Shown here one piece after another: positions 27,661 through 37,183 of a stretch of 64,000 bases of DNA. The stretch is from Chitinophaga pinensis (GTDB lineage Bacteria; Bacteroidota; Bacteroidia; Chitinophagales; CAMDFR01): the NCBI GenBank assembly GCA_945897725.1, contig CAMDFR010000015.1:1-64000 (forward strand), given 5' to 3'. The translations under genes were made by a program, and so were the position numbers. How positions within the stretch are numbered: position 1 is the stretch's first letter; each line of letters begins with the position of its first letter. Under the pieces are notes generated by a model. It did no database searches. It was not told the origin of the DNA and saw nothing but the letters and a program-made list of their open reading frames with translations.

Positions 27661-27727
27661 GTTAACAAAGGGTGATTAAATCATCTTCTGAATATCAAAT
27701 TTGGCTTTTATTTTAGCGGAAAATCCT

Positions 27728-27735
27728 TAGCTTTG
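27728..27735 (+). promoter_or_regulatory. -7 promoter element for pckA
   Basis: TAGCTTTG matches TAnnTTTG, 34 nt before the ATG. Confidence 0.5.
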
Positions 27736-27769
27736 CGCCTAATTATTTCAACTATTTAAACCATTTCAA

Positions 27770-29380
27770 ATGAATATTCAAGGCGTAAAAAACCCGAATG
27801 CGACAATTGAGTCACTGGGCATCAACAATACAGGAACACAATACTGGAATCTTTCTCCAGAGGAGCTTACACAGCATACTTTAGATTTAAAGCAAGGTGT
27901 ATTAAACGATACAGGTGCCTTGGTGGTGAATACGGGCGAATTTACAGGTAGATCGCCAAAAGATAAATTTATTGTAAAGGATGCAAACACTGAAAATTCG
28001 GTGAATTGGAATAATTTTAATATTCCTTTTGAGCCTGCAAAATTTGATGCATTGTATGATAAAGTAACGAATTATTTAGAAGGCAAAAACGTTTATGTAC
28101 GAGATGCTTATGCTTGTGCAGATCCTACTTATAGAATGAATATTCGTGTAGTAACGGAATTCCCTTGGAGTAATATGTTTGCTTACAATATGTTTTTAAG
28201 ACCAACAACAGAAGAAGTAAATACTTTCTCTCCAGAATGGACAGTGATTTGCGCGCCAGGTTTTATGGCTGATGCAGCTGCTGATGGGACACGTCAACAT
28301 AATTTTGCGATTTTGAATTTTACAAAAAAATGTGCAATCATCGGTGGAACGGGCTATACAGGTGAAATTAAAAAAGGAATTTTCTCTGTATTGAATTATG
28401 TATTGCCTCATGAAAAAAATGTATTGTCGATGCATTGCTCTGCAAACATCGGTAAAGACGGCGATACAGCTTTGTTCTTTGGTTTATCTGGTACTGGTAA
28501 AACGACTTTGAGTGCAGATCCTGCAAGAGGTTTAATTGGAGATGATGAGCATGGTTGGACAGATCATGGTACTTTTAATTTCGAAGGTGGTTGTTATGCA
28601 AAATGTATTGACTTAACGGAAGAAAAAGAACCAGATATTTATAAAGCGATTCGTCCGGGTGCCATTCTAGAAAATATCACATTTATTGATGGAACGAATA
28701 AAGTGGATTATACAAGTGCTAAGATTACCGAAAACACTAGGGTTTCTTATCCATTACATTATATTTCAAATGCAGTTGAACCATCAGTGGGTGGTATTCC
28801 AAAAAATGTATTCTTCTTGACTTATGATGCTTATGGTGTTTTGCCTCCGATTTCTAGATTAACGACTGGTCAAGCCATGTATCATTTCTTATCTGGCTTT
28901 ACTGCGAAAGTAGCCGGAACAGAAGCAGGCGTTACTGAACCTACTTTAACTTTCTCTACTTGTTTTGGAGCGCCATTTTTACCATTGCATCCAACAAAAT
29001 ATGCCGCATTATTAGGTAAAAAATTAGCAGAGAGCAAAGCAAAAGTTTGGATGATTAATACAGGTATGACTGGCGGTGTATATGGTGTAGGCTCAAGAAT
29101 GAAATTGTCTAATACGCGTGCCATGATTACGGCTGCATTGAATGGAGAGCTTGATAATGTTGAGTTTGTGGCACATCCAATTTTTGGAATGGAAATCCCA
29201 ACGGCTTGTCCAAATGTACCTGCAGATATTTTGAATCCACGTAATACATGGTCAGATAAAGAAGCTTATGATGCAAAAGCAAATCAACTTGCCTTGGAGT
29301 TCAATAAAAATTTCGAAAAATTTACGACCATGGCAAATGAAGAAACCATTGCTGCTGCTCCTAAATCGATGGTGTCTTAA
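27770..29380 (+). CDS. pckA: ATP-dependent phosphoenolpyruvate carboxykinase
   Basis: A 536-residue enzyme of usual length. It has the kinase-1a loop GLSGTGKTTLSADP, the metal-binding Asp in GDDEHGW, the substrate region TGEFTGRSPKDKF and the adenine-binding C-terminal region (NTGMTGGVYGVGSR). It interconverts oxaloacetate plus ATP with PEP, CO2 and ADP, working in gluconeogenesis or, in many Bacteroidota, as an anaplerotic CO2-fixing step. It is monocistronic: own promoter, and a strong terminator after the stop. Confidence 0.97.
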   Translation: MNIQGVKNPNATIESLGINNTGTQYWNLSPEELTQHTLDLKQGVLNDTGALVVNTGEFTGRSPKDKFIVKDANTENSVNWNNFNIPFEPAKFDALYDKVTNYLEGKNVYVRDAYACADPTYRMNIRVVTEFPWSNMFAYNMFLRPTTEEVNTFSPEWTVICAPGFMADAAADGTRQHNFAILNFTKKCAIIGGTGYTGEIKKGIFSVLNYVLPHEKNVLSMHCSANIGKDGDTALFFGLSGTGKTTLSADPARGLIGDDEHGWTDHGTFNFEGGCYAKCIDLTEEKEPDIYKAIRPGAILENITFIDGTNKVDYTSAKITENTRVSYPLHYISNAVEPSVGGIPKNVFFLTYDAYGVLPPISRLTTGQAMYHFLSGFTAKVAGTEAGVTEPTLTFSTCFGAPFLPLHPTKYAALLGKKLAESKAKVWMINTGMTGGVYGVGSRMKLSNTRAMITAALNGELDNVEFVAHPIFGMEIPTACPNVPADILNPRNTWSDKEAYDAKANQLALEFNKNFEKFTTMANEETIAAAPKSMVS

Positions 29381-29404
29381 TTGTATGCATAATACTTCAA
29401 ATAG

Positions 29405-29435
29405 TCCCTACATTCTTGAAATGTAGGGATTTTTT
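29405..29435 (+). terminator. Terminator of pckA
   Basis: Stem TCCCTACATT/AATGTAGGGA followed by six T residues. Confidence 0.85.
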
Positions 29436-29504
29436 ATTATCTTGTAGTTTGAAAGCCAATTTTTTACAAAACAAAACAAAACAAAACCATAAAACATTAT
29501 TCCT

Positions 29505-32153
29505 ATGAAAAAATTTACCTTTTTGTTGATGGTAATTTATATGTCCATCAATTCTTTATTTGCGCAGGTTGACACCTGTTTCAGTCCGACGCTCACTAGT
29601 CCGACGTACCCAGGAAGCACTTCCGTTTCCTTAGGATGTGGGGCACCTCCGTCCGTGGATTTTACGGCCTATTTTAATATTGCTTCAGCCATAAGCACTT
29701 CTACTTATGGAGTTACTACCATTCCATATAATCCAGTATTGACAATGGGAACATCTATACCTATCGGAACAGATGATATTTTTGGAAGTATTATTCCAAT
29801 TCCATTTGATTTCTGTTTTTATGGAAACAGTTATCACAGTTTGGTGATTGGTTCTAATGGAATGATAACTTTTGATTCTACTTATGCGGGTGCTTATTGT
29901 CCTTGGACATTGACTGGTGGTGCGGTATTGCCTACTGCCTCTTATCCACGCGCTTCTATTTTTGGTGTTTATCATGATATTGATCCTTCACGTGCGGGTC
30001 TTCCTACCAAACGAATCGATTATCAAACTATTGGTACAGCTCCTTGTAGAAGTTTTGTGATTCGATTTGTTGATATCCCTTATTATAGCGGTTCATGTTC
30101 TGGTTTGAATGCAAACCATCAAATTGTTTTACATGAAGGAAGTAATATTATCGATGTACAAGTCGGTAATAGTCCAACTTGTTCTGCATGGAATGGCGGT
30201 AGAGGAATCATAGGAATTCAGAATGCAAGTTGTTCAGCATCTACAACCCCTATAGGTTATAACAATACGGTGTTTTCTGCAAGTAGTGCAGCATGGCGTT
30301 TTTATCCTTATGACACCACCCATATTGATTCATTGCTTGCTGTTTTATACAGTGGCTCAACGCCAATTGATACGGTGGCTGCTTACTATTCTCCATTCCC
30401 AATTGTGAGAGCAGATTTTACTATCACTCCTGTATTTCCACCTTCTCCACAAATATATCATGCAGAATTATTAGTTACCATTGATACTGCGGGAAGTGGT
30501 GGAGGAAGTGGAACCTCTATTTGTTTAGGCTCTGGAAGTAGCAATAGGACCAATGATTTCTCTATTTCATCTGGTGGTATCGTTACAGTAAATACCATGG
30601 TGATGAATCCAACTTGCCATGGAGATGCCAATGGTATGATCATGTCTTCGGTTACAACAGGAATTGCACCTTTCACTTATAGTTGGAGTCGTGCTGCTGA
30701 AATCACCCCAGATATTATGGGTGTATCGACAGGGATGTACCAGGTTACGGTGACTGACTCAGCAGGCTGTACAGGTATTGGAATGGCAATGGTTACAGAA
30801 CCAAACTTACTCGAGGTACGACTCGATTCATTGCGCGGAGTGAGTTGTTTTGGGGTAAGTGATGCTGCCATTTATATCTCGCCCATTGGTGGAAATGGAG
30901 GCTATACCTATGCTTGGGTAGGTGGTGCTATAACGGAAGACATTACTGGATTGCCTGCAGACTCCACTTATTGTTTAAGGTTGAGTGATTCATTAGGCTG
31001 TACCACGGATACTTGTTTCTATGTGTCGTTGGTAACACAAAGTGTCATTAATTTTTATCCTACGATCTGTAATGGAGAAACTTATATGATTGGTTCTAGT
31101 TCTTATACGAGCTCCGGTATTATTAATGATACGCTGTTGAATGTTTATGGTTGTGACTCTATTAATATTTATAATTTAACTGTCTTGCCCATAGCAAGCA
31201 GAACATTGGTGAGGTCGATTTGTGATGGTCAATCTATGCGCATTGGAAGTAGTGTTTATACAAGTACTGGAATATATTATGATACACTAACTTCATATAA
31301 TGGTTGTGATAGTGTGGTGACCTCCAATTTAACGGTGCTCTTAAATTCAACACATACAATCACTGATTCTTTGTGTTTTGGTTATTCAATCACTGTTGGC
31401 TCTAGCACCTATACATTAGGTGGCACTTATTATGATACATTAAGCAACTCGCTCGGATGTGACTCAGTAGTTACAACAAATTTGACTATTCTACCAAATA
31501 ATACCACCACCATTTATGATTCGCTTTGTGCTGGCGATAGCTATTTAGGTCTAGCTATTTATAGCGATACCATCTTAAATGTAACCGTACCAAATATCTA
31601 TGGTTGCGATAGTGGGGTGGTGTATAATATCCATGTATTTCCGACACAGAAACCATTCCTTGGTCCAGATCGTTCTATTTATGTTGGCGATAGTGTTATC
31701 ATTACATCTGATGTGGGTGTTAGTTTCTTATGGAGTACTGCAGCAACAACGAGTGATATTACGGCAGTGCCTGCTACTACGACTACTTATTGGGTACAGA
31801 GTACGGATATAAATGGTTGTGTAACCACAGATACCATTGTAGTAGAAGTATTTCCAGCAAGTGATACCTTGAGTTTACCAAGTGCATTCTCACCGAATGG
31901 CGATGGACTGAACGATAGTTATTTCCCAATACTTATGCCAGGAGTTATCTTAGAAGACTTTACCGTTTTCAATAGATGGGGAGAGAATGTATTTACCGGA
32001 GTGAGTTCTCCAGGTTGGGATGGAACCTTTATGGGCGCACCACAGCCAATTGGTAACTATGTCTTTTATATCCGTGTGAGGATGCCAGATCCATTGGTAC
32101 CTGGCAGTTTCATTACTCGATATTATAATGGAGTGATTACTTTATTAAGATAA
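29505..32153 (+). CDS. Secreted cell-surface protein with type-B T9SS sorting domain
   Basis: An 882-residue exported protein. The signal peptide ends near SLFAQVD. Residues 25-345 form a beta-rich domain with many Cys. Residues 361-510 are two SprB-like repeats (NPTCHGDANG...TYSWS...YQVTVTDSAGC). Residues about 514-713 are four tandem repeats of about 50 residues (CxG...GSSxYTxxG...YDTL...GCDSV). Residues 790-882 are the gliding-motility-associated C-terminal domain (LPSAFSPNGDGLND...FNRWGENVF...WDGT), the type-B signal for export and surface attachment by the type IX secretion system. It is an adhesin-like protein. The downstream terminator marks a single-gene unit. Confidence 0.95.
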   Translation: MKKFTFLLMVIYMSINSLFAQVDTCFSPTLTSPTYPGSTSVSLGCGAPPSVDFTAYFNIASAISTSTYGVTTIPYNPVLTMGTSIPIGTDDIFGSIIPIPFDFCFYGNSYHSLVIGSNGMITFDSTYAGAYCPWTLTGGAVLPTASYPRASIFGVYHDIDPSRAGLPTKRIDYQTIGTAPCRSFVIRFVDIPYYSGSCSGLNANHQIVLHEGSNIIDVQVGNSPTCSAWNGGRGIIGIQNASCSASTTPIGYNNTVFSASSAAWRFYPYDTTHIDSLLAVLYSGSTPIDTVAAYYSPFPIVRADFTITPVFPPSPQIYHAELLVTIDTAGSGGGSGTSICLGSGSSNRTNDFSISSGGIVTVNTMVMNPTCHGDANGMIMSSVTTGIAPFTYSWSRAAEITPDIMGVSTGMYQVTVTDSAGCTGIGMAMVTEPNLLEVRLDSLRGVSCFGVSDAAIYISPIGGNGGYTYAWVGGAITEDITGLPADSTYCLRLSDSLGCTTDTCFYVSLVTQSVINFYPTICNGETYMIGSSSYTSSGIINDTLLNVYGCDSINIYNLTVLPIASRTLVRSICDGQSMRIGSSVYTSTGIYYDTLTSYNGCDSVVTSNLTVLLNSTHTITDSLCFGYSITVGSSTYTLGGTYYDTLSNSLGCDSVVTTNLTILPNNTTTIYDSLCAGDSYLGLAIYSDTILNVTVPNIYGCDSGVVYNIHVFPTQKPFLGPDRSIYVGDSVIITSDVGVSFLWSTAATTSDITAVPATTTTYWVQSTDINGCVTTDTIVVEVFPASDTLSLPSAFSPNGDGLNDSYFPILMPGVILEDFTVFNRWGENVFTGVSSPGWDGTFMGAPQPIGNYVFYIRVRMPDPLVPGSFITRYYNGVITLLR
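31044..31643 (+). repeat. Four in-frame tandem repeats of about 50 codons
   Basis: The repeats encode ICNGETYMIGSSSYTSSG-, ICDGQSMRIGSSVYTSTG-, LCFGYSITVGSSTYTLGG- and LCAGDSYLGLAIYSDT-type segments, each ending in GCDS followed by a short hydrophobic strand. Conserved Cys at the start and in GCDS may pair. Confidence 0.8.
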
Positions 32154-32179
32154 AAGATTTTTATAAAGAGATAAAAAAG

Positions 32180-32207
32180 TCCCCAGTATTTATTCTGGGG
32201 ATTTTTT
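32180..32207 (+). terminator. Terminator of the T9SS substrate gene
   Basis: TCCCCAG/CTGGGGA stem followed by TTTTTT. Confidence 0.8.
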
Positions 32208-32252
32208 ATGTAAAAAGAATTGTAGATTTAGCTTGTTAATATCCCTTTCAAA

Positions 32253-33482
32253 ATGAAGTATATCTTATATGCTATTCCAGCTTTTTTTATGATGATAAGT
32301 CTCGAAGTACTGATTGATAAACTAAAAAAAACGGGCTATTACCGATTGAACGATACAGTCACTAATTTAAGCTTGGGTATTGGTTCTCAAATTACTAGTA
32401 TCTTTCTTAAAGTGCTCACACTAGGTACCTATCATTATATCTACACCAACTATCGCTTGATAGAACATATTCCGAATACATGGTACCTTTTTATTTTACT
32501 ATTTCTGGGGGTTGATTTTTTTTATTATTGGTTTCATCGTTTGACACATGAAATTGGCGTTTTATGGGGCGCACATGTGGTACATCATCAGAGTGAGGAA
32601 TATAATTTCTCTGTAGCCCTTCGTCAAAGTTGGAGTCAGGCGGCATTTTCATGGCTTTTTTATTTGCCACTAGCATTTATTGGTTTCAGTACAGAAACCT
32701 TTATAGTAGTGGCTGCTATCCAACTCTTGTATCAGTTTTGGATTCATACAAAGTTAATCAATAGAATGCCTGCAGCCTTTGAATACATCTTCAATACACC
32801 TTCTCACCATAGAGTACATCATGGACAGAACCCTTTGTATATCGATAGAAATCACGGTGGAACCTTGATTGTATTTGATCGAATATTTGGTACATTTCAA
32901 GAAGAATTGGAAGAGGTTGTCTATGGCATCACCAAACCTGCCAATAGCTGGAATCCACTATGGCTCAACATTGATTATTATTATGATTGGTGGCATACAT
33001 TTAGAGGTGCAAAAGGAATATCAAACAAGCTTAAAGTATTTTATAAAGCACCGGGTTGGTCGCCTGAAACCGATACTATAGCTATGTTTGATAGGGAAAA
33101 TATTAAAAAGTTTGATACCAGCATTGCGCCAATATTTAACTATTATATCATTTTTAATGTTGTGTTGCTGCTTGTATTTTCCTCTTTCTTTTTGAAGCTC
33201 AGTGAGGAAAATTTTTTCAAGGAACTATTGTTTGTAAGAGTATTGATTTGCCTCGTGGTTATTTATTTTACGGTCAGTCTGAGTGCTATATTAGAACGGA
33301 AAAATTGGGCTTTTTTTATGGAGATTGGTCGTTTGATTATTTTTCCTATGAGTATTGCCTGTTTATTACAGCTCTTGCAGTCGGCATTTTTCCTACCAAT
33401 TGTATTTTTTTCAGTCATTATCTCCATCCTTTCTTTTGCTTTTCTGGTTGTCAATAATAGAGCAGCCAAGCGCCATGATTAA
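32253..33482 (+). CDS. Sterol desaturase / fatty acid hydroxylase family membrane protein
   Basis: A 409-residue integral membrane protein with the diiron His clusters of the FA_hydroxylase superfamily: HRLTHE, HVVHHQSEEYN and HHRVHHG. Hydrophobic helices flank them, and extra helices (about 290-400) extend the C terminus beyond the core domain. Family members hydroxylate or desaturate sterols, fatty acids, carotenoids or ether lipids; the alkylglycerol monooxygenase-like extended form is a possible match. The substrate is not predictable. It ends with a 4-base overlap on the convergent M28 gene. Confidence 0.85.
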   Translation: MKYILYAIPAFFMMISLEVLIDKLKKTGYYRLNDTVTNLSLGIGSQITSIFLKVLTLGTYHYIYTNYRLIEHIPNTWYLFILLFLGVDFFYYWFHRLTHEIGVLWGAHVVHHQSEEYNFSVALRQSWSQAAFSWLFYLPLAFIGFSTETFIVVAAIQLLYQFWIHTKLINRMPAAFEYIFNTPSHHRVHHGQNPLYIDRNHGGTLIVFDRIFGTFQEELEEVVYGITKPANSWNPLWLNIDYYYDWWHTFRGAKGISNKLKVFYKAPGWSPETDTIAMFDRENIKKFDTSIAPIFNYYIIFNVVLLLVFSSFFLKLSEENFFKELLFVRVLICLVVIYFTVSLSAILERKNWAFFMEIGRLIIFPMSIACLLQLLQSAFFLPIVFFSVIISILSFAFLVVNNRAAKRHD

Positions 33483-34489
33483 ATCCCCTTATTGGCATCA
33501 AATCGATAGATGGTGTAGAGCAATGTTTGTCCAACTGCTTTCAAAGTTTTCTTGTCCACCATTAGCATATTATCTTGATGTGTATGCCAGTAGGCACCAA
33601 ATCCAGAGGGTGTACTGGATGTTCTGTCGATAATATCAATCATTGGTATACCTGTCATTTCATTGATGTATTTATGATCATCGATGATACCGGCAGTAAC
33701 ATCGTTTCTAAAATACAAGCCAAAGCCTTGTTCGTTAGCGATATTCCAAACATAGTCTAAGTATGGAGAGGCATATCTTACAGACATGCCTTCTTTCGTA
33801 AAAGTAGCAAAGGGTGCCCCAACCATGTCCAGTAGAATTCCAAATTCAGCTTTATATCCTTTAACGTGTGGGTTTTTACACCAATATTGTGTCCCTAGGC
33901 AGTAGCTATCTTCATTTGGTGGGGCAATATCATCCGGTTGGCCATAATCTTCAGCATCAAGCAGAATTAAATCTATACCTGTCCCTAATTTATTTTCATG
34001 TAGTACTCGCGCAATTTCTAATAAAACACCCACGCCACTGGCCCCATCGTTTGCCCCGTCAATAGGTTCTTTTTTTCTGACAGTATCCTGGTCTGCCCAT
34101 GGTCTTGTATCCCAATGTGAAGCAAGGGCAATCCTTTGAGGGTTATTGATATTGAAGGATGCAATGATATTTCTTGAAATTAGAATTTTCCCATCATAAC
34201 CTTTCAGTGCACAATTTTGAACATATACTGTATCGGCATATTGTTTTAAGAAGGCGATCATCCAATCACCACAGGCTATGTGGGCTTTGCTATTGTTGAC
34301 CCGTGGACCAAAATCCACTTGTTTTTTTGTGTACCAATAAGCCGAATCAGCATTAAAGGTAGGAGTTGTCACCTCTAGTTTCTGAGTCGTATTGTCCTTT
34401 TCAGGATTTTTAGGAGTCTGGGTACAAGAATTACAGGCGATGAGTAAGCTAAGAAAAAGAGCACTTGAAATTAAATGAAATTTATTCAT
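33479..34489 (-). CDS. M28-family lipoprotein, glutaminyl-peptide cyclotransferase-like
   Basis: A 336-residue lipoprotein starting MNKFHLISSALFLSLLIAC (lipobox LIAC). A zinc peptidase-fold domain follows with ASHWDTRPWADQD (first His/Asp ligands), DGANDGASGVG (bridging Asp), LDAEDYG and LLDMVGA. The SHWDTRP and ANDGASGV forms are closer to glutaminyl cyclases than to aminopeptidases. Such enzymes cyclise N-terminal Gln of exported proteins to pyroglutamate, which is common on T9SS cargo of Bacteroidota. The ATG at 34489 is preferred to an upstream ATG that would overlap cysS and bury the signal peptide. It probably lies in the mutL-to-cysS leftward run. Confidence 0.85.
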   Translation of the reverse strand: MNKFHLISSALFLSLLIACNSCTQTPKNPEKDNTTQKLEVTTPTFNADSAYWYTKKQVDFGPRVNNSKAHIACGDWMIAFLKQYADTVYVQNCALKGYDGKILISRNIIASFNINNPQRIALASHWDTRPWADQDTVRKKEPIDGANDGASGVGVLLEIARVLHENKLGTGIDLILLDAEDYGQPDDIAPPNEDSYCLGTQYWCKNPHVKGYKAEFGILLDMVGAPFATFTKEGMSVRYASPYLDYVWNIANEQGFGLYFRNDVTAGIIDDHKYINEMTGIPMIDIIDRTSSTPSGFGAYWHTHQDNMLMVDKKTLKAVGQTLLYTIYRFDANKGI

Positions 34490-34505
34490 GTTCGTTTGTT
34501 TTTGA

Positions 34506-35993
34506 TTAGCGAAGTTTGTTCCAGGTGGCTCCATCCTTTTCATCTTTGACCTGTATTTTTAAGGCAGCTAGTGTATCTCTTATCTTATCTGAAACCGTCC
34601 AATTCTTATTGTCTCGCGCATCTTTTCGCATTTCGAGAATTAATTCCATCAAGCCACTCGTCACATTGTTGTCATTATCGCTTTCCAATTTTAATCCTAG
34701 TACGTCAGTAAAAAAAGTATTGAATGAAGTCTGTAAGTTGATATATGTATTTCGGTTGATGACAAGATTTTCGTGTTTTATTTTATTGACATAAGAGGCC
34801 AAATCAAAAAGCACTGCAATCATTTTGGGTGTGTTGAAGTCATCATTCATGTTAGTGCTTAATGATTCAATACGATTTTTTATTTCTTCATCATGCTCGT
34901 TATCGGGACTGTTTTGAAAATTTTGTTCGCTGAATTGATTTAATAAGTTGATCGCTTCGCATAACCTGTTAAATCCTTTTTCGCTTCCTTGTAATGCTTC
35001 ATTTGAAAAATCGAGCGTACTACTATAATGGGTTTGCATCATAAAGAATCGAACCACCATGGCACTGTAACCTTTGTCTAATAGGTGATGCGTCCCTTTG
35101 ATTAATTCCATGGGTAAAAATGAATTCCCTTTTGATTTACTCATTTTCTCTCCATTAACGGTAAGCATATTGGCATGCATCCAATAGCGAACAGGTTCAA
35201 TGCCATCTGATCCCACACTTTGAGCAATTTCACATTCATGATGTGGGAATTTTAAATCCATTCCTCCACCATGAATATCAATTTGTTTTCCTAAATATTT
35301 GGTACCCATAGCAGAACATTCTAAGTGCCATCCTGGAGTGCCTTCACCCCATGGGCTTCGCCATCGCTGAATATGTTCTGGCGGCACTGCTTTCCATATG
35401 GCAAAATCAGCAAAAAAACGTTTTTCATCTTGCCCATCAAGCTCGCGAGTGCCTGCCATCAATTCGTCAAGCTTTCGGCCACTGAGTTTGCCATAATTAT
35501 ATTTTTCTGCATATTTTTTTACATCAAAGTAAACCGAACCATTTACCACATAGGCATAGCCATTAGCGATAATACGTTCTATCATTTCAATCTGTTCGAT
35601 GATATGTCCAGTGGCTGTTGGTTCTATGCTAGGTGGTAATAAATTAAATTCCTCACAAACTTGATGAAATCCGACGGTATATTTTTGAACAATTTCCATG
35701 GGTTCTAATTGTTCAATTTGAGCACGCTGCGAAATTCTATCTTGCTCGTCGCCAGCGTCATTGGTGGTATGTCCAGCATCTGTAATGTTTCTTACGTAGC
35801 GTACTTTGTACCCTAAATAAGTGAGGTAACGATACACCAAATCGAAGGTGGTAAAGGTTCTTAGGTTTCCTAGGTGGACATCGCTATATACTGTAGGTCC
35901 GCAAGCATACAAACCAACAAAGGGAGGATGTAAGGGTATGAATAATTCTTTCTCTCTGCTGAGTGTATTATAGATGTATAGCTTGTTTTCCAC
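34506..35993 (-). CDS. cysS: Cysteinyl-tRNA synthetase
   Basis: A 495-residue class I synthetase. The zinc/HIGH region is YACGPTVYSDVHLGN, the GWHLECSAM segment binds zinc and Cys, and the KMSKSKGN motif is intact. The C-terminal anticodon-binding helical region ends in KDEKDGATWNKLR. It charges tRNA-Cys in the cytoplasm. It starts at ATG with a TAnnTTTG element 25 bases upstream. Confidence 0.97.
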   Translation of the reverse strand: MENKLYIYNTLSREKELFIPLHPPFVGLYACGPTVYSDVHLGNLRTFTTFDLVYRYLTYLGYKVRYVRNITDAGHTTNDAGDEQDRISQRAQIEQLEPMEIVQKYTVGFHQVCEEFNLLPPSIEPTATGHIIEQIEMIERIIANGYAYVVNGSVYFDVKKYAEKYNYGKLSGRKLDELMAGTRELDGQDEKRFFADFAIWKAVPPEHIQRWRSPWGEGTPGWHLECSAMGTKYLGKQIDIHGGGMDLKFPHHECEIAQSVGSDGIEPVRYWMHANMLTVNGEKMSKSKGNSFLPMELIKGTHHLLDKGYSAMVVRFFMMQTHYSSTLDFSNEALQGSEKGFNRLCEAINLLNQFSEQNFQNSPDNEHDEEIKNRIESLSTNMNDDFNTPKMIAVLFDLASYVNKIKHENLVINRNTYINLQTSFNTFFTDVLGLKLESDNDNNVTSGLMELILEMRKDARDNKNWTVSDKIRDTLAALKIQVKDEKDGATWNKLR

Positions 35994-36018
35994 GATATAA
36001 GTGCTTGAATGAAGTGCA

Positions 36019-36026
36019 CAAAATTA
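36019..36026 (-). promoter_or_regulatory. -7 promoter element for cysS
   Basis: TAATTTTG on the minus strand matches TAnnTTTG. Confidence 0.45.
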
Positions 36027-36047
36027 ATAGATAAAGCATAAGAATGT

Positions 36048-37145
36048 TTATTTTTTAGTAGTGTGAATCGAAAATTCTGTTACCTCTGGATAGTGGTCAG
36101 ATAATGCACGATGTATGGTTTTGTTTGAAATAACCCTAAAGGTAGGATCGACTAAAGTATAGTCGATACGGAGTATGGGAAGTATCTTGCTATATGTTCT
36201 CCCTAAGCCAAAACCCTTTTTAACAAATGCATCTTGCATATTTTTGCTGAGTTGCTGGTAGGTATAAGAGACAGGAGGATCGTTAAAATCACCACAAATG
36301 ATTAATTTTTTATCCGAATTTCTAATGCTTTCGGCAACAATGTCCACTTGTTTTCCTCTCTTCGTTGCCGCTCTTTTTATTTTTCTAAGAATATTTTTTG
36401 TTGCCACCATGTCAGCATCTTGTGTCTCTTCTATTTTGGAAATGTATTCGTAATCATTATATCCAAAATGAATGGACTGTAGATGCATATTGAAGATTCG
36501 GACGGTATCATTGTTTATAAGTACATCAGAATAAATACAGGCATTGGTATTGGTATTGAAGAGTTCCAACCTTTGTTTGTTGATGATAGGAAATTTTGAG
36601 AAGGTAATGATTCCCCAACTTCTTGGAAGCTTATGGTCTTGAAGACTAACCGTTTTCCCATAATGGTAATAAGGCATCTGGAGCAACTGTTGTAAATCTT
36701 TAATGTTTTTAAAATGAGCAGTGTCGTTGTAAAATTCCTGTAAGCAAAGAATATCAGGTTTTTCAGCTTCTAATAAGGCAAACATCTGCGCCCTAGTATT
36801 AGTATTGTGGCTCCAATTATAGAGATCGAAATTTCTAACATTATAGGTTATAATTTTTATACTATTTGGGTCTTTTTCAGCTTTGCCATCAGCAAAAGAA
36901 AAGCTGAAGGTACGCAGAATGAATGGAAGGGTGAGTGCTAGAGAAACTATAATAACAATACTATATTTTTTTTCTACAAATAACCAAAATATGACGAGGC
37001 CGCAATTGATGATTACAAATAGTGGGAAAGCGAATCCTAGAAAGGCATAGAACCATGAATAGGCTGGGTTGATGAAACAACCCATTACCGTTAGAAGGAG
37101 GCAACAACAGCAAAGAATGCTTATGAATTTCGCTATTTTTTTCAA
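36048..37145 (-). CDS. Membrane-anchored endonuclease/exonuclease/phosphatase family protein
   Basis: A 365-residue protein with two or three N-terminal membrane helices (about 8-85) and an EEP catalytic domain from about residue 95. The motifs are ITYNVRNFDL, LQEF (catalytic Glu), ICGDFNDPP (Asp/Asn) and SDHYPE (general acid His). The catalytic domain should face the periplasm. Substrates in the family range from DNA to phospholipids and phosphoinositides; none can be selected. It follows the second rhomboid gene by 38 bases on the same strand. Confidence 0.88.
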   Translation of the reverse strand: MKKIAKFISILCCCCLLLTVMGCFINPAYSWFYAFLGFAFPLFVIINCGLVIFWLFVEKKYSIVIIVSLALTLPFILRTFSFSFADGKAEKDPNSIKIITYNVRNFDLYNWSHNTNTRAQMFALLEAEKPDILCLQEFYNDTAHFKNIKDLQQLLQMPYYHYGKTVSLQDHKLPRSWGIITFSKFPIINKQRLELFNTNTNACIYSDVLINNDTVRIFNMHLQSIHFGYNDYEYISKIEETQDADMVATKNILRKIKRAATKRGKQVDIVAESIRNSDKKLIICGDFNDPPVSYTYQQLSKNMQDAFVKKGFGLGRTYSKILPILRIDYTLVDPTFRVISNKTIHRALSDHYPEVTEFSIHTTKK

Positions 37146-37183
37146 TGTTCTATTCTGGTTCTTATGCTTAAAAATACAAGATT

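Larger units (their letters stand above)
27110..27769. other. Repeat-rich non-coding spacer of 660 bp
   Basis: The stretch carries no credible gene. It holds a fragment of the GGGC...TATCCCT repeat family at its left, a palindromic TTGTCATTGC-ended element in the middle, a second inverted GGGC-type copy near 27590-27660, and the pckA promoter at the right. Base composition is locally richer in GC than the flanking genes. Confidence 0.7.

Noticed and set aside
27480-27665. A 61-codon frame in the spacer before pckA
   Set aside because: It runs through an inverted repeat element and has atypical Arg/Ser-rich composition.
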